Source of the DNA: a virus
DNA length: 27,241 bases
IMG/VR virus record: IMGVR_UViG_3300025840_000201
Span: 1 to 27,241 of that record
Direction: 5' to 3' (one strand)
Shown: positions 1 to 6,124 of the stretch, in pieces
Layout: each line of letters opens with the position of its first letter
How positions within the stretch are numbered: the first letter of the stretch is position 1
Program-made: the position numbers and the translations under genes
Notes under the pieces: model-generated
Database searches by the model: none
What the model saw: the letters and a program-made list of their open reading frames with translations, nothing else
Told to the model about the DNA's origin: nothing

Positions 1-626
1 ATCAGCTTTGCACGTTCAATGTCCTGATCTGGATAGGCTAAGAAATCAGGTATATCTATGCCCTGATCTTTTAAATACTTTTCCTCTGCTACTTTAATTG
101 GCAGAATATCGCGTGAAGAAAAGCGTTCACCTTCCATTGCAACCGCAGGCGGTTTGCCCTCACGGCCTAGCATATTAACATCTGGGTCTGTTTCTAAAGT
201 TTCACCCAACAAGTATGGCCTTGCACGTTTCGTCATAGCCCCAAATTCTGTTGCCCGATCTATCAGACCAGCAAATGGTGCTACCTCTGTGAAAGGCAGT
301 TCATTTGTTAATGCCATCAGATCACGCGCCAACCGATCGCTGGAATTACGCGACATGCCTAAATCTTCTGTGACATTTTGAACAGTATCTACGCCTGTTG
401 CTGTACTTGCTTGAAGCAAAGAAGGTAATGCAGCCACCCCGCGCAGAACACCTACAAGCGGATTGTACTTGATATAAGCTGGGCCATCTCTGCCTAGCTC
501 ACCTATTTCGTCTAGTGTGTTAAGCGCATCTGTTCTAGCTCTACTTGCAAAGCCACGATCCCTGCGCTCTAAATCACGCTCTAACATCGTGCGCCCATAG
601 TCTTGCAAAAACTCTATCAGGTTCAT
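1..626 (-). CDS. partial phage protein, possible virion or polyvalent protein (C-terminus off window)
   Basis: An open frame runs from an ATG at 626 to the left window edge without a stop, giving 208 residues of a longer protein. The start is set by a four-base ATGA overlap with the stop of the ART-like gene upstream, so the two are probably translationally coupled. The N-terminus is helical and charged (MNLIEFLQDYGRTMLERDLE). A more hydrophobic Gly/Ala/Leu segment follows at about residues 56-75, and the rest is mixed and soluble-looking. I do not recognise a family. Its place downstream of terminase and behind an ART-type polyvalent protein suggests a structural or ejected protein, but that is inference from position only. 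Confidence 0.75.
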   Translation of the reverse strand, partial: MNLIEFLQDYGRTMLERDLERRDRGFASRARTDALNTLDEIGELGRDGPAYIKYNPLVGVLRGVAALPSLLQASTATGVDTVQNVTEDLGMSRNSSDRLARDLMALTNELPFTEVAPFAGLIDRATEFGAMTKRARPYLLGETLETDPDVNMLGREGKPPAVAMEGERFSSRDILPIKVAEEKYLKDQGIDIPDFLAYPDQDIERAKL

Positions 627-1663
627 AGCGCACCTACGCTTTTCAAGTATTCTTCTATGTCATCTTTTGTAACATCGCCACCTTGCAACATTTGAGCTAG
701 TCCAACGCTTGCGGGTACTGCTGCTGCTGACAGGTTTTTAAGGTGGGAAAATTCTGGATCAAATCGCGCAAACCGTGATCTAAGCCTGCCACCTTCGTCA
801 AAAGTTATCTGATCTGTAGAGGGCTTTCGGGTTTCTGCTTGCATGGTGCGCTCCCAAGCCCTGTTTGCTGCGTCTGTTTCTTTGTATTCTTCAAAACTTC
901 TACTTCTGCCAAAGCCACCAATTGGGTGCGCTCTTGGGCTATATGGGCCGCGATCCAACACGTTTTCTATTCTTGCATGTGGTACGCCTTCATCACGCAT
1001 GGCGTATGCAATCTGATCTGTTGATGTCACTGGCCCAACTATTCTTTCTCCATCAATCATGTGCGGGATATTTTCGCCATGGCTTTCTGGATACAAATAG
1101 ACATCAAAGAAGTTCTGCAATGTGTTGCCTGATGCCTTGTCCTTAAAATCAGGACTAATCGCAGCATATGAAGCACCTTGCACGTCTACATCTAAAGCCT
1201 TTTGACGCAGATTGTTGATCTGATCCGCTACATCATCACTTGCGCCTTGCTTTACCAGCAAGTCAAACATAGCGCTATCTTCACCCGCTGTGTATGTATT
1301 AGATACCGCAGGGTTATCTGACGTATATACAGGCGTGATGTCGCTTTCAAAAGTAAAACGCTCTGGATTGTCCATTGCACCGTGAATAGATCGTTCTTCT
1401 GGTCTAAATCCTAACAGACCAGCACGTTCCATTCTTGCTTCTGTTGACATATCTAGTGGCGTGTACGCAGCCATCGTCTGTGGGTCTGCCGCAGCCATCA
1501 TTTCTTCCGTGACTTCGTTGGCTCTACCTTGCTGCCGTAGCTGCAAAATACGCTTTGCCATCTGTTGAGCATCAGTCTTCGCGGGTATATCATCAGCTTG
1601 CAACAGAAAGTCTAATAGACTTCTTGCAAATGCTGCTGCCTGTCTTGCACCACGACCTGCCAT
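623..1663 (-). CDS. ADP-ribosyltransferase-like (ART-PolyVal type) phage protein
   Basis: A 346-aa protein. The ATG at 1663 overlaps the upstream stop (TAATG), with an AAGG about ten bases before; a GTG two codons upstream is the alternative. The features recall the ART domain of phage polyvalent proteins. There is a His-Gly at residues 94-95 and an aromatic strand with PVYTSDNPAVSNTY at about 111-124. A segment DEGVPHARIENVLDRG at about 224-239 matches the family's usual 'G-x-DGVIIKNV-D' block. A C-terminal block with DQITFDE...RLRSRFARFDPE (about 284-304) resembles the family's 'IRS-FA-FDP' ending. Such domains transfer ADP-ribose from NAD to host targets and may be ejected with phage DNA. 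Catalytic competence is not shown: the third catalytic acidic residue cannot be assigned by eye. Confidence 0.6.
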   Translation of the reverse strand: MAGRGARQAAAFARSLLDFLLQADDIPAKTDAQQMAKRILQLRQQGRANEVTEEMMAAADPQTMAAYTPLDMSTEARMERAGLLGFRPEERSIHGAMDNPERFTFESDITPVYTSDNPAVSNTYTAGEDSAMFDLLVKQGASDDVADQINNLRQKALDVDVQGASYAAISPDFKDKASGNTLQNFFDVYLYPESHGENIPHMIDGERIVGPVTSTDQIAYAMRDEGVPHARIENVLDRGPYSPRAHPIGGFGRSRSFEEYKETDAANRAWERTMQAETRKPSTDQITFDEGGRLRSRFARFDPEFSHLKNLSAAAVPASVGLAQMLQGGDVTKDDIEEYLKSVGAL

Positions 1664-1926
1664 TACCACTTAACCTTATTTGCCCAGTATGCCGCGCTCA
1701 TCTTGCCCTTGGCGATGTTCTTAGCATGTCTTGCTTTGAATGATTTGGCGCGTTTCGTCATTGTCTTATCGCCTGTCTTACCCTGCTGCCCAAAGCGGAT
1801 TGTCTTAACCTTGTCACCCTCTTTTGCCACAACAACGTGTGACTTGGTTTTGTGATTAGGTGTACGCTTCGGCTTGTTGTAGCCGCTAACACCCGCACGG
1901 GCTAATCTAGGGTCTTTCTTAGACAC
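1663..1926 (-). CDS. small basic conserved phage protein
   Basis: An 87-aa, Lys/Arg-rich protein that starts with GTG at 1926. The GTG overlaps the TAG stop of the preceding gene by one base, which fixes the start. The N-terminus (SKKDPRLARAGVSGYNKPKRTPNHKTKSH) and the C-terminal SFKARHAKNIAKGKMSAAYW are patterns I recognise as recurring in small proteins of marine phages near packaging or structural genes. The function is unknown to me. The strong positive charge and His/Lys-rich ends would suit nucleic-acid or capsid contact, but this is inference. It sits in the terminase operon between an unknown 172-aa gene and the ART-like gene. Confidence 0.8.
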   Translation of the reverse strand: MSKKDPRLARAGVSGYNKPKRTPNHKTKSHVVVAKEGDKVKTIRFGQQGKTGDKTMTKRAKSFKARHAKNIAKGKMSAAYWANKVKW

Positions 1927-2444
1927 TACATATTACCCTGTACTTGCTGCAAGAAACGCATGTAGTCTTGTGGACTATTTTGCTTCAACATCGCTGAAAA
2001 CCCTTGACCATACTGCGCATCAATCGCCTGATCTGCATATGTCTGACGTTCACCCATGTCTTGACCAGACAATGCAGCACCAATGTTTGCTAGTACGCTG
2101 TACCCACCACCATCTTGGTACAAACCGCCAGAAGCATATCTACCGCCACGATCAAACATATCAGTGGTATCACGATAGCCAAACATACGAGGAATGACGT
2201 TGTTGCCGCCTGTGTTGTTGCTTTGATTGCCACCGCTCATAAACGCAAAAAGACCACCCCTTTGAGGAAGTCCACGATCTAGCATCTTATTGTAGTAATT
2301 CATTCCTGAATTGCCACCTTGGTTGCGCTGAATAGTCTTTGCAGTTCTATGATAATAGCTTTCATCACGATCTTTCAGGCCAAGACCCATCGCAAGATCA
2401 TTCAGCAAACCACCTGACTTTTTCTTTTTGTCATCTTGCGGCAT
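1926..2444 (-). CDS. hypothetical Gly/Asn-rich phage protein
   Basis: A 172-aa protein. Its ATG at 2444 overlaps the TAA of the upstream lysine-rich gene (TAATG), so translation is probably coupled. The N-terminus is Lys-rich (DDKKKKSGG). The middle is rich in Gly, Asn and Tyr with low complexity (GGNQSNNTGGNN near residue 70, and RGGRYASGGLYQDGGGY near 100-115). The C-terminus is Gln-rich and helical (QNSPQDYMRFLQQVQ). No known domain is recognised. The composition resembles small virion-associated proteins. Position downstream of TerL suggests a late structural role; the evidence does not go further. Confidence 0.7.
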   Translation of the reverse strand: MPQDDKKKKSGGLLNDLAMGLGLKDRDESYYHRTAKTIQRNQGGNSGMNYYNKMLDRGLPQRGGLFAFMSGGNQSNNTGGNNVIPRMFGYRDTTDMFDRGGRYASGGLYQDGGGYSVLANIGAALSGQDMGERQTYADQAIDAQYGQGFSAMLKQNSPQDYMRFLQQVQGNM

Positions 2445-2605
2445 TACTTCTTCGCTTTCTTTTTCTTGGTTGTCTTTGCGGCTGCTTTAAACGCTGCTGC
2501 TGTTGGCGCACCTTTAGACCCAGCCTTGCGCATCTTCTCGCCAGAACCAGCCTTAATCCGCTTCCGTTTAGCGTGAATGTTGGAATACAAACCTTTTTTG
2601 GGCAT
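2444..2605 (-). CDS. 53-aa lysine-rich conserved phage protein
   Basis: A short gene of 53 codons starting at the ATG at 2605, with a clear AGGAG Shine-Dalgarno sequence seven bases upstream. It ends in a TAA that overlaps the next start. The protein begins MPKKGLYSNIHAKRKRIKAG, continues with SGEKMRKAGSKGAP, and ends in a run of Ala and Lys (KTTKKKKAKK). I recognise the 'KKGLY-NI-AKRKRI-AGSGEKMRK-GSKGAPT' pattern from small genes near terminase in marine phages. The function is unknown. The extreme positive charge suggests DNA or RNA binding or a minor DNA-associated virion component. The gene is too short for most ORF thresholds and could easily be missed. Confidence 0.8.
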   Translation of the reverse strand: MPKKGLYSNIHAKRKRIKAGSGEKMRKAGSKGAPTAAAFKAAAKTTKKKKAKK

Positions 2606-2638
2606 GGGCAACTCCTACGTTAGCTGCACCTTACCACA

Positions 2639-3913
2639 CTAGGCTATGCCGCGCAAATTCCTTCTTATTGGCTCACCCCAATCGCTCTGCGACCTGTAAC
2701 CTACCGCAAGATACCTGAAAGCATCCGCGCCGTGTGATGTCCAATCGTGTAGCGGTCTGCCCCGCCAAGTCTTCAGCTTTTCGTCAAAGTCTCTGCGATA
2801 TTGCCTTAGAGCCTCTATGCCTCTGGTGCAGTTATCAGCATCAAACCAACACTTGGGGATCATGGTACGCGCAGCCTGTATGCCATCCTCTACCGCTAGT
2901 TTTGGCGCAATCTCAATGTTCCGTATGCCCAGCGCGTCAAGCGTTTCAAGCCTGCTTTTCCCTGTTCCCAGTTCCTTGACTTGGACATCATGCGGCAAAA
3001 TGTGTTGCTCGTAGTGATATTCTTTGTCCAAGAGAACTTTTGCATAGTGATCTAATCCTACTCCGCTGTTTTCGTAATAGTCTATAATCCTGATTTCTTG
3101 GCCTACGAACTGAGCAAACCATATTGCTGTACTGTCGCCTATGCCCAAGTCCCATGCAGTGATGACAGATGCAGCGCGATCATACGGCACACGGGTAATG
3201 CGCCCGTCCTCTGTGGCCTCTTTCATTTCTTTTGCGTAAAAAGCCCCTTGGATTGCCGCTTCAAAGCTGCACTCAAATTCTTGCTCGTAGCGGTCATCGC
3301 CCATTGTACGTCTTGCTTCATCAAGTTCTTCTTGATCCAAGATTGACGTATCTGATGCTTTGAGCATTGCGGTGAACCAGTTAGGATCGTCTTGCGCTTC
3401 ATGCCACAGTTCCCAAAACTCGTTCTTTCCTTTAGGCGTTGAGATAAAGGTAGCAGAGCCGCGCCTATCTGCCAATGCGGGACGGATAACATTTGACCAA
3501 GCTGACGCAGGGAAATCTGCCATCTCGTCAAGTACCACTGCATCAAAGTACAGACCACGCATTGCGTTGTAGTTATCAGCACCAAACAATCTGAACCGCG
3601 CACCATTCAGGAAGTCTATGCGCAATTCACTGTGGTTTACTTTTATCTCTGGAATATCTCTGGTGAACTCCAATGCATAATCCCACGCAACTGCTTTGGC
3701 TTGGGAAAGGTATGGAGCAATATAGGCTACCCGTACATTCGGGCGATCTATTTCAAAGCAAGAACGGATTAGATCGTTAATCGCTGCTACGGTTTTGCCA
3801 AAGCGTCTGTGTGCTACGATAATCGCAAAGCGTTCTTTCCTGTTGTGGAATGCTCTAATCTGATCGCGTGGTTTGTAGTCTATCTCTTGATCTACTTCTA
3901 TCACTCGCGCCAT
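2639..3913 (-). CDS. terL: terminase large subunit
   Basis: A 424-aa DNA-packaging motor. The N-terminal ATPase has a Walker A at residues 34-41 (AHRRFGKT), a Walker B ending in the acidic pair DE at about 124-130 (FDAVVLDE), and a coupling motif FISTP at about 156-160. The C-terminal nuclease domain begins with ITAWDLGIGDST (candidate metal ligand Asp255) and ends with HDWTSHGADAFRYLAVGY (candidate Asp397). Length and order fit a complete phage TerL, which translocates DNA through the portal and cuts concatemers. The start overlaps the TerS-like gene by 13 bases, with a weak AGG upstream. Family assignment is secure; which packaging mode it uses (cos, pac or direct terminal repeats) cannot be told from sequence alone. 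Confidence 0.96.
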   Translation of the reverse strand: MARVIEVDQEIDYKPRDQIRAFHNRKERFAIIVAHRRFGKTVAAINDLIRSCFEIDRPNVRVAYIAPYLSQAKAVAWDYALEFTRDIPEIKVNHSELRIDFLNGARFRLFGADNYNAMRGLYFDAVVLDEMADFPASAWSNVIRPALADRRGSATFISTPKGKNEFWELWHEAQDDPNWFTAMLKASDTSILDQEELDEARRTMGDDRYEQEFECSFEAAIQGAFYAKEMKEATEDGRITRVPYDRAASVITAWDLGIGDSTAIWFAQFVGQEIRIIDYYENSGVGLDHYAKVLLDKEYHYEQHILPHDVQVKELGTGKSRLETLDALGIRNIEIAPKLAVEDGIQAARTMIPKCWFDADNCTRGIEALRQYRRDFDEKLKTWRGRPLHDWTSHGADAFRYLAVGYRSQSDWGEPIRRNLRGIA

Positions 3914-4251
3914 TTGAGCCTAACCACATGCTGCACTTCACCCTCTACCTCTGCTTTGACCTGCATCGGTAGAACCTTACCCATGAGGGACATAAAGGCT
4001 GTTGGGTTTTGTTCTGCTTGGAACTGTAGGTATTCAGTCATGCCCTCTTTCTTAGCTGCTTCTATGAAGCGAGGGTCTACGTCTTTTCTACCTGCGTATC
4101 TTTCATCTACGATATGCTGACCTGCACGATGGGCCGCATCAAGTATGGCATCTTTAAGTAATCTGTTTACTTTGTTTGGCCTTCCCTTACGAGAACCGCC
4201 AGTAAGCACTCTGCTTGAATGTTCTTGTTTCGTACTCATAGTACCGTCCAT
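3901..4251 (-). CDS. terminase small subunit-like protein
   Basis: A 116-aa protein directly upstream of TerL and overlapping it by 13 bases. The N-terminus carries a KGRPNKVNRLLKDAILDAA segment that resembles the helix-turn-helix entry of small terminase subunits. The C-terminal MTEYLQFQAEQNPTAFMSLMGKVLPMQVK matches the 'L-NP-AF-SLLGKVLP-Q' block common in short TerS-like or DUF5681-type phage proteins. Such proteins recognise the packaging site and load TerL. Two in-frame ATGs compete, at 4251 and 4239; the second lies behind a GGACGG purine stretch, so the start is uncertain by four codons. Family identity is moderately supported; neighbour position strengthens it. Confidence 0.75.
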   Translation of the reverse strand: MDGTMSTKQEHSSRVLTGGSRKGRPNKVNRLLKDAILDAAHRAGQHIVDERYAGRKDVDPRFIEAAKKEGMTEYLQFQAEQNPTAFMSLMGKVLPMQVKAEVEGEVQHVVRLKWRE

Positions 4252-4306
4252 AGTGGGTGCGTCTATATGTTGTGTATATTAGTGCATTTGTGTGGGAAAT
4301 GAAAGA

Positions 4307-4334
4307 CCCCCTGAACGTGACCGCGCTCAGAGGG
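4307..4334 (-). terminator. terminator-like hairpin upstream of the terminase operon
   Basis: On the minus strand, CCCTCTGA (4334-4327) pairs with TCAGGGG (4314-4308) around a 12-base loop, with one bulged base. The sequence TCTTTCATTT follows. It lies between the promoter-side of the TerS-like gene and the structured segment to its right. The U-rich tail is imperfect, so it may be a structural element and not a true terminator. Confidence 0.4.
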
Positions 4335-4340
4335 CCAGTG

Positions 4341-4400
4341 AGGAGAGCCAGTGTATGGAGCTACACAAACCAACAGGGAGGGAGAGAGGTTGGCTCTTGC
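4341..4400. other. structured non-coding segment next to terminase genes
   Basis: The gene-free stretch 4252-4480 contains nested inverted repeats here. AGAGCCA (4344-4350) mirrors TGGCTCT (4390-4396). Inside them, GTGTA/TACAC forms a six-base-loop hairpin at about 4351-4366. CCAAC/GTTGG (about 4370-4391) encloses a purine-rich loop with repeated GGGA/GGGAG. The second inner stem competes with the outer one. No open frame with a start signal was seen. Candidate roles are a packaging recognition site, a small RNA or a regulatory leader; the sequence alone does not choose between them. Confidence 0.4.
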
Positions 4401-4423
4401 TGAGAAGGTAACACAATTCTATG

Positions 4424-4462
4424 CAAAAAAATACCCCCTGCGGAGCGATCACGCTAGGGGGC
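4424..4462 (-). terminator. rho-independent terminator after the replication genes
   Basis: On the minus strand, GCCCCCT (4462-4456) pairs with AGGGGG (4439-4434). An inner AGCG/CGCT stem has a four-base loop, and a run of seven T residues follows after two bases (4431-4425). It begins 18 bases after the stop of the gene ending at 4481, so it closes the 5864-4481 minus-strand transcription unit. Confidence 0.8.
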
Positions 4463-4480
4463 AGTTTCAGTGAGGCAAAC

Positions 4481-4987
4481 CTATGAGATGATAGGTGGGT
4501 CAACCCTAGCAGGGATATTGTTAGCTGACAAGTATTCTAAATACGGCTGCAAGTGTGCGTCTGAGATAAGACCCATCTCTACCATCTTGTCTGCCAGCTT
4601 ACCGCGTATGTACATCTCACCTACTGGTTCGCCTGCGATGATACGCTTTGCGTTTAGCTGTAGTGTGTCTGGCTTCCACGGGCCGCTGCTTACTGAGCGC
4701 GTAGATGCAGATGTCATAGACTTAGAAACTGCTGCGCTGATTTCTGCTGATGTAGGCCAAGAGCGTGACTTGTGGGCCTCTTTTAGTTTCAGCATTGCGC
4801 GATCCATTGTTCCGCGAATATGATCTTCGCTTGTATCGTTAGGGAACTTCTGGTTAATCAGGCGACAGATACCCTCTACCTCTGCCTGCGCACGTTTCTC
4901 ATCTTCTAGGTGCTTTGGAATAGCGTAAGTGCCAAGGATGTTCATTAGCTCATTACGGATTAGCTGCATTCTTGTTTCATAGTTCAT
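4481..4987 (-). CDS. hypothetical protein paired with replication initiator
   Basis: A 168-aa protein. The ATG at 4987 is preferred because GAGG lies nine bases upstream; in-frame ATGs at 5002 and 5017 lie inside the upstream gene and are alternatives. The protein is largely helical and charged. It contains EVEGICRLINQKFPNDTSED and RSWPTSAEISAAVSK, patterns I associate with phage proteins that follow a winged-helix initiator. No catalytic motif or Walker box is visible. Its place immediately after a lambda O-like initiator is where lambda carries its helicase loader (P), so a loader-like role is possible, but this rests on position only. A strong terminator follows. Confidence 0.65.
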   Translation of the reverse strand: MNYETRMQLIRNELMNILGTYAIPKHLEDEKRAQAEVEGICRLINQKFPNDTSEDHIRGTMDRAMLKLKEAHKSRSWPTSAEISAAVSKSMTSASTRSVSSGPWKPDTLQLNAKRIIAGEPVGEMYIRGKLADKMVEMGLISDAHLQPYLEYLSANNIPARVDPPIIS

Positions 4988-4991
4988 AGCA

Positions 4992-5612
4992 TTATACCTC
5001 ATCTGCCCAGCGCTCACCGTTTAGCCAAGTAGCTAGGTGAGGCATGTATTGTTTGTCTTTACCGTCCAGTGTTGCAACGTATGCTTCCAGTTTAGGCAAC
5101 AGATCAAAAAAGTCTATCTTCTTAGAAGCTGCTACATATGCTTTTCTGGCCTGCCCCTTTCCTACCTTGCGTGGGTACATTTCCCATAATTGGTCAAAGT
5201 AATAATTCACCTCATCATCCTTTGATGATGTATATGGTTTACTTCCAAGGTTATTACTTACAAGGTTAGTGTTCGCATTCCGAACAAGGGGGGGTGCAAA
5301 ATCCGAACAAGGGTTGTCCGTATTCCGAACAAGGGTGTCATCCTTTAGCGTCAGTACATAGTCTGTGCTTTTGAATGCTCCATTGTTATCATACTTTCTC
5401 AGGCGTTCTATCAAACCTAGCTTTTCTAAGGTATCAAGATGACCGACTAAAGCAGTCTTACCCATCTCTGTTACCTTGCACAAACGTGCTAGACTTGGGA
5501 AACATTTGCCTGTTTCGCCATTATGGTGATCTGCAAGCCAATACAACACAATCTTTGTCGCAGGCTTCAAACCCTGTTGCTTCATTGCTAATGCTGTCAT
5601 ATAGTGGGACAC
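4992..5612 (-). CDS. winged-helix replication initiator (O-like)
   Basis: A 206-aa protein with a GTG start at 5612, chosen because a strong GGAG lies nine bases before it; an ATG at 5600 has no such signal. Residues about 15-75 form a helix-turn-helix_36-type winged helix (CFPSLARLCKVTEMGKTAL, then HLDTLEKLGLIERL). The C-terminal part (residues about 140-204) has YPRKVGKGQARKAYVAA and PHLATWLNGERWADE, a pair of blocks typical of phage and primosomal replication proteins. The middle (about 90-130) is Asn/Ser-rich linker and is encoded by DNA containing three iteron-like repeats. As in lambda O, such proteins bind repeats in their own gene to open the origin. Initiator family: good support; origin role: inference. 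Confidence 0.8.
   Translation of the reverse strand: MSHYMTALAMKQQGLKPATKIVLYWLADHHNGETGKCFPSLARLCKVTEMGKTALVGHLDTLEKLGLIERLRKYDNNGAFKSTDYVLTLKDDTLVRNTDNPCSDFAPPLVRNANTNLVSNNLGSKPYTSSKDDEVNYYFDQLWEMYPRKVGKGQARKAYVAASKKIDFFDLLPKLEAYVATLDGKDKQYMPHLATWLNGERWADEV
5277..5335. repeat. three iteron-like direct repeats, candidate replication origin
   Basis: The 11-base core CCGAACAAGGG occurs three times with no mismatch, at 5280-5290, 5303-5313 and 5325-5335. The spacing of 23 and 22 bases is about two helical turns. The first and third extend to ATTCCGAACAAGGG. The repeats lie within the initiator gene, next to AT-rich DNA (about 5200-5270). The middle copy is read in a different frame (NPCSDF) from the outer copies (LVRN), which implies that the DNA and not the peptide is conserved. 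GTTCGCATTCCGAAC (5271-5285) is also a dyad. Confidence 0.7.
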
Positions 5613-5644
5613 GAAAGTGTACTCCTTTCATCCTTGTTGAGTTG

Positions 5645-5675
5645 AAGACCCGTTGCTTTGGTAGGCGCGGGTCTT
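5645..5675. terminator. hairpin between regulator and initiator genes
   Basis: AAGACCCG (5645-5652) and CGGGTCTT (5668-5675) form a perfect eight-base-pair stem with a 15-base loop. It lies just after the regulator's stop codon and before the initiator's Shine-Dalgarno sequence. On the plus strand TT follows the stem directly to make a four-T run; on the minus strand the tail is CAACTC, so it would be a weak terminator or attenuator in the direction of the genes. Confidence 0.5.
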
Positions 5676-5678
5676 TTC

Positions 5679-5864
5679 CTATTCTACATCCATAAAATAA
5701 TCAGACAAGACTTTTACCGTATCGTATGTGACGTTTCCCACGCCATCCCGCACACGGTAGTAAGTATGCCGCGATAGACCTGTAGCTTCACAGACTTTTG
5801 ACGGTTGCCGATCCTTCATCAGTCGTTGGATATGCTCCAAGTTATACATCATCTTGCTATTCAT
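5679..5864 (-). CDS. Cro-like helix-turn-helix regulator
   Basis: A 61-aa protein. The ATG at 5864 is chosen because AAAAGGAG lies five to six bases upstream; a longer frame reaching 5951 would run through the promoter region. Nearly the whole length is one XRE/Cro-type DNA-binding domain: NLEHIQRLMKDRQPSKVCEATGLSRHTYYRVRDG contains the turn at about residues 23-43 (SKVCEATGLSRHTYYRVRDG), and a final helix follows (TYDTVKVLSDYF). The size fits single-domain phage repressors. It is transcribed away from the plus-strand recombination operon from overlapping promoters, so it probably represses its own promoter and the opposing early promoter. Confidence 0.85.
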   Translation of the reverse strand: MNSKMMYNLEHIQRLMKDRQPSKVCEATGLSRHTYYRVRDGVGNVTYDTVKVLSDYFMDVE

Positions 5865-5891
5865 GCGTTCTCCTTTTTTGCATTCTTGGGG

Positions 5892-5923
5892 TTGTATATA
5901 GGCTACACATGATATATATGCAA
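5892..5923 (+). promoter_or_regulatory. plus-strand early promoter within the divergent region
   Basis: TTGTAT at 5892-5897 and TATATG at 5915-5920, with 17 bases between, form a sigma-70-like promoter about 30 bases before the first plus-strand gene (5951). The -35 box overlaps the -10 box of the opposing promoter. Confidence 0.55.
5895..5923 (-). promoter_or_regulatory. minus-strand promoter for regulator and replication genes
   Basis: On the minus strand, TTGCAT (5923-5918) and TATATA (5900-5895) are separated by 17 bases, a good sigma-70-like match about 31 bases from the regulator start. The arms TTGTATATA (5892-5900) and TATATGCAA (5915-5923) are inverted repeats with one mismatch, so a dimeric repressor could cover both promoters. 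Confidence 0.6.
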
Positions 5924-5950
5924 GAGACAAACAGTAAAATGAGGTAAACA

Positions 5951-6124
5951 ATGCATAAACATCCTGTACCCGCAGATATTAAGAACCACATTATCGCTGC
6001 ACTAATATTGGCTGGCGATAAAATTGACAGCATAACTATGAGTAAAGTCTATGACGCAATAGACAATGGTATTCGCGCAGCTAACATAGCGCATGACAAA
6101 AATAAGGAAGCGATCAATGCCTAA
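5951..6124 (+). CDS. 57-aa hypothetical protein, first plus-strand early gene
   Basis: A short frame of 57 codons from the ATG at 5951, with GAGG six bases upstream, ending in a TAA at 6122-6124. That stop overlaps the start of the next gene, consistent with coupling. The product (MHKHPVPADIKNHIIAALIL then AGDKIDSITMSKVYDAIDNG) looks like a small all-helical soluble protein with an alternating hydrophobic pattern. No family recognised. As the promoter-proximal gene of the recombination operon it may be a regulator or host-takeover peptide, but this is speculation. It is the first gene after the divergent promoter. Confidence 0.7.
   Translation: MHKHPVPADIKNHIIAALILAGDKIDSITMSKVYDAIDNGIRAANIAHDKNKEAINA

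Noticed and set aside
3223-3606. Minus-strand frame of 127 codons inside terL.
   Set aside because: It lies wholly inside the TerL coding sequence in another frame, lacks an initiation signal, and TerL has all its motifs.
4470-4823. Plus-strand frame of 117 codons opposite the gene at 4481-4987.
   Set aside because: It is antisense to a better-supported minus-strand gene that has a Shine-Dalgarno sequence, operon context and a terminator; there is no initiation signal on the plus strand.
5271-5340. The CCGAACAAGGG repeats considered as a small CRISPR array.
   Set aside because: The repeats are only 11-14 bases with 8-12 base spacers, lie inside a gene, and no cas genes are present; iterons fit better.
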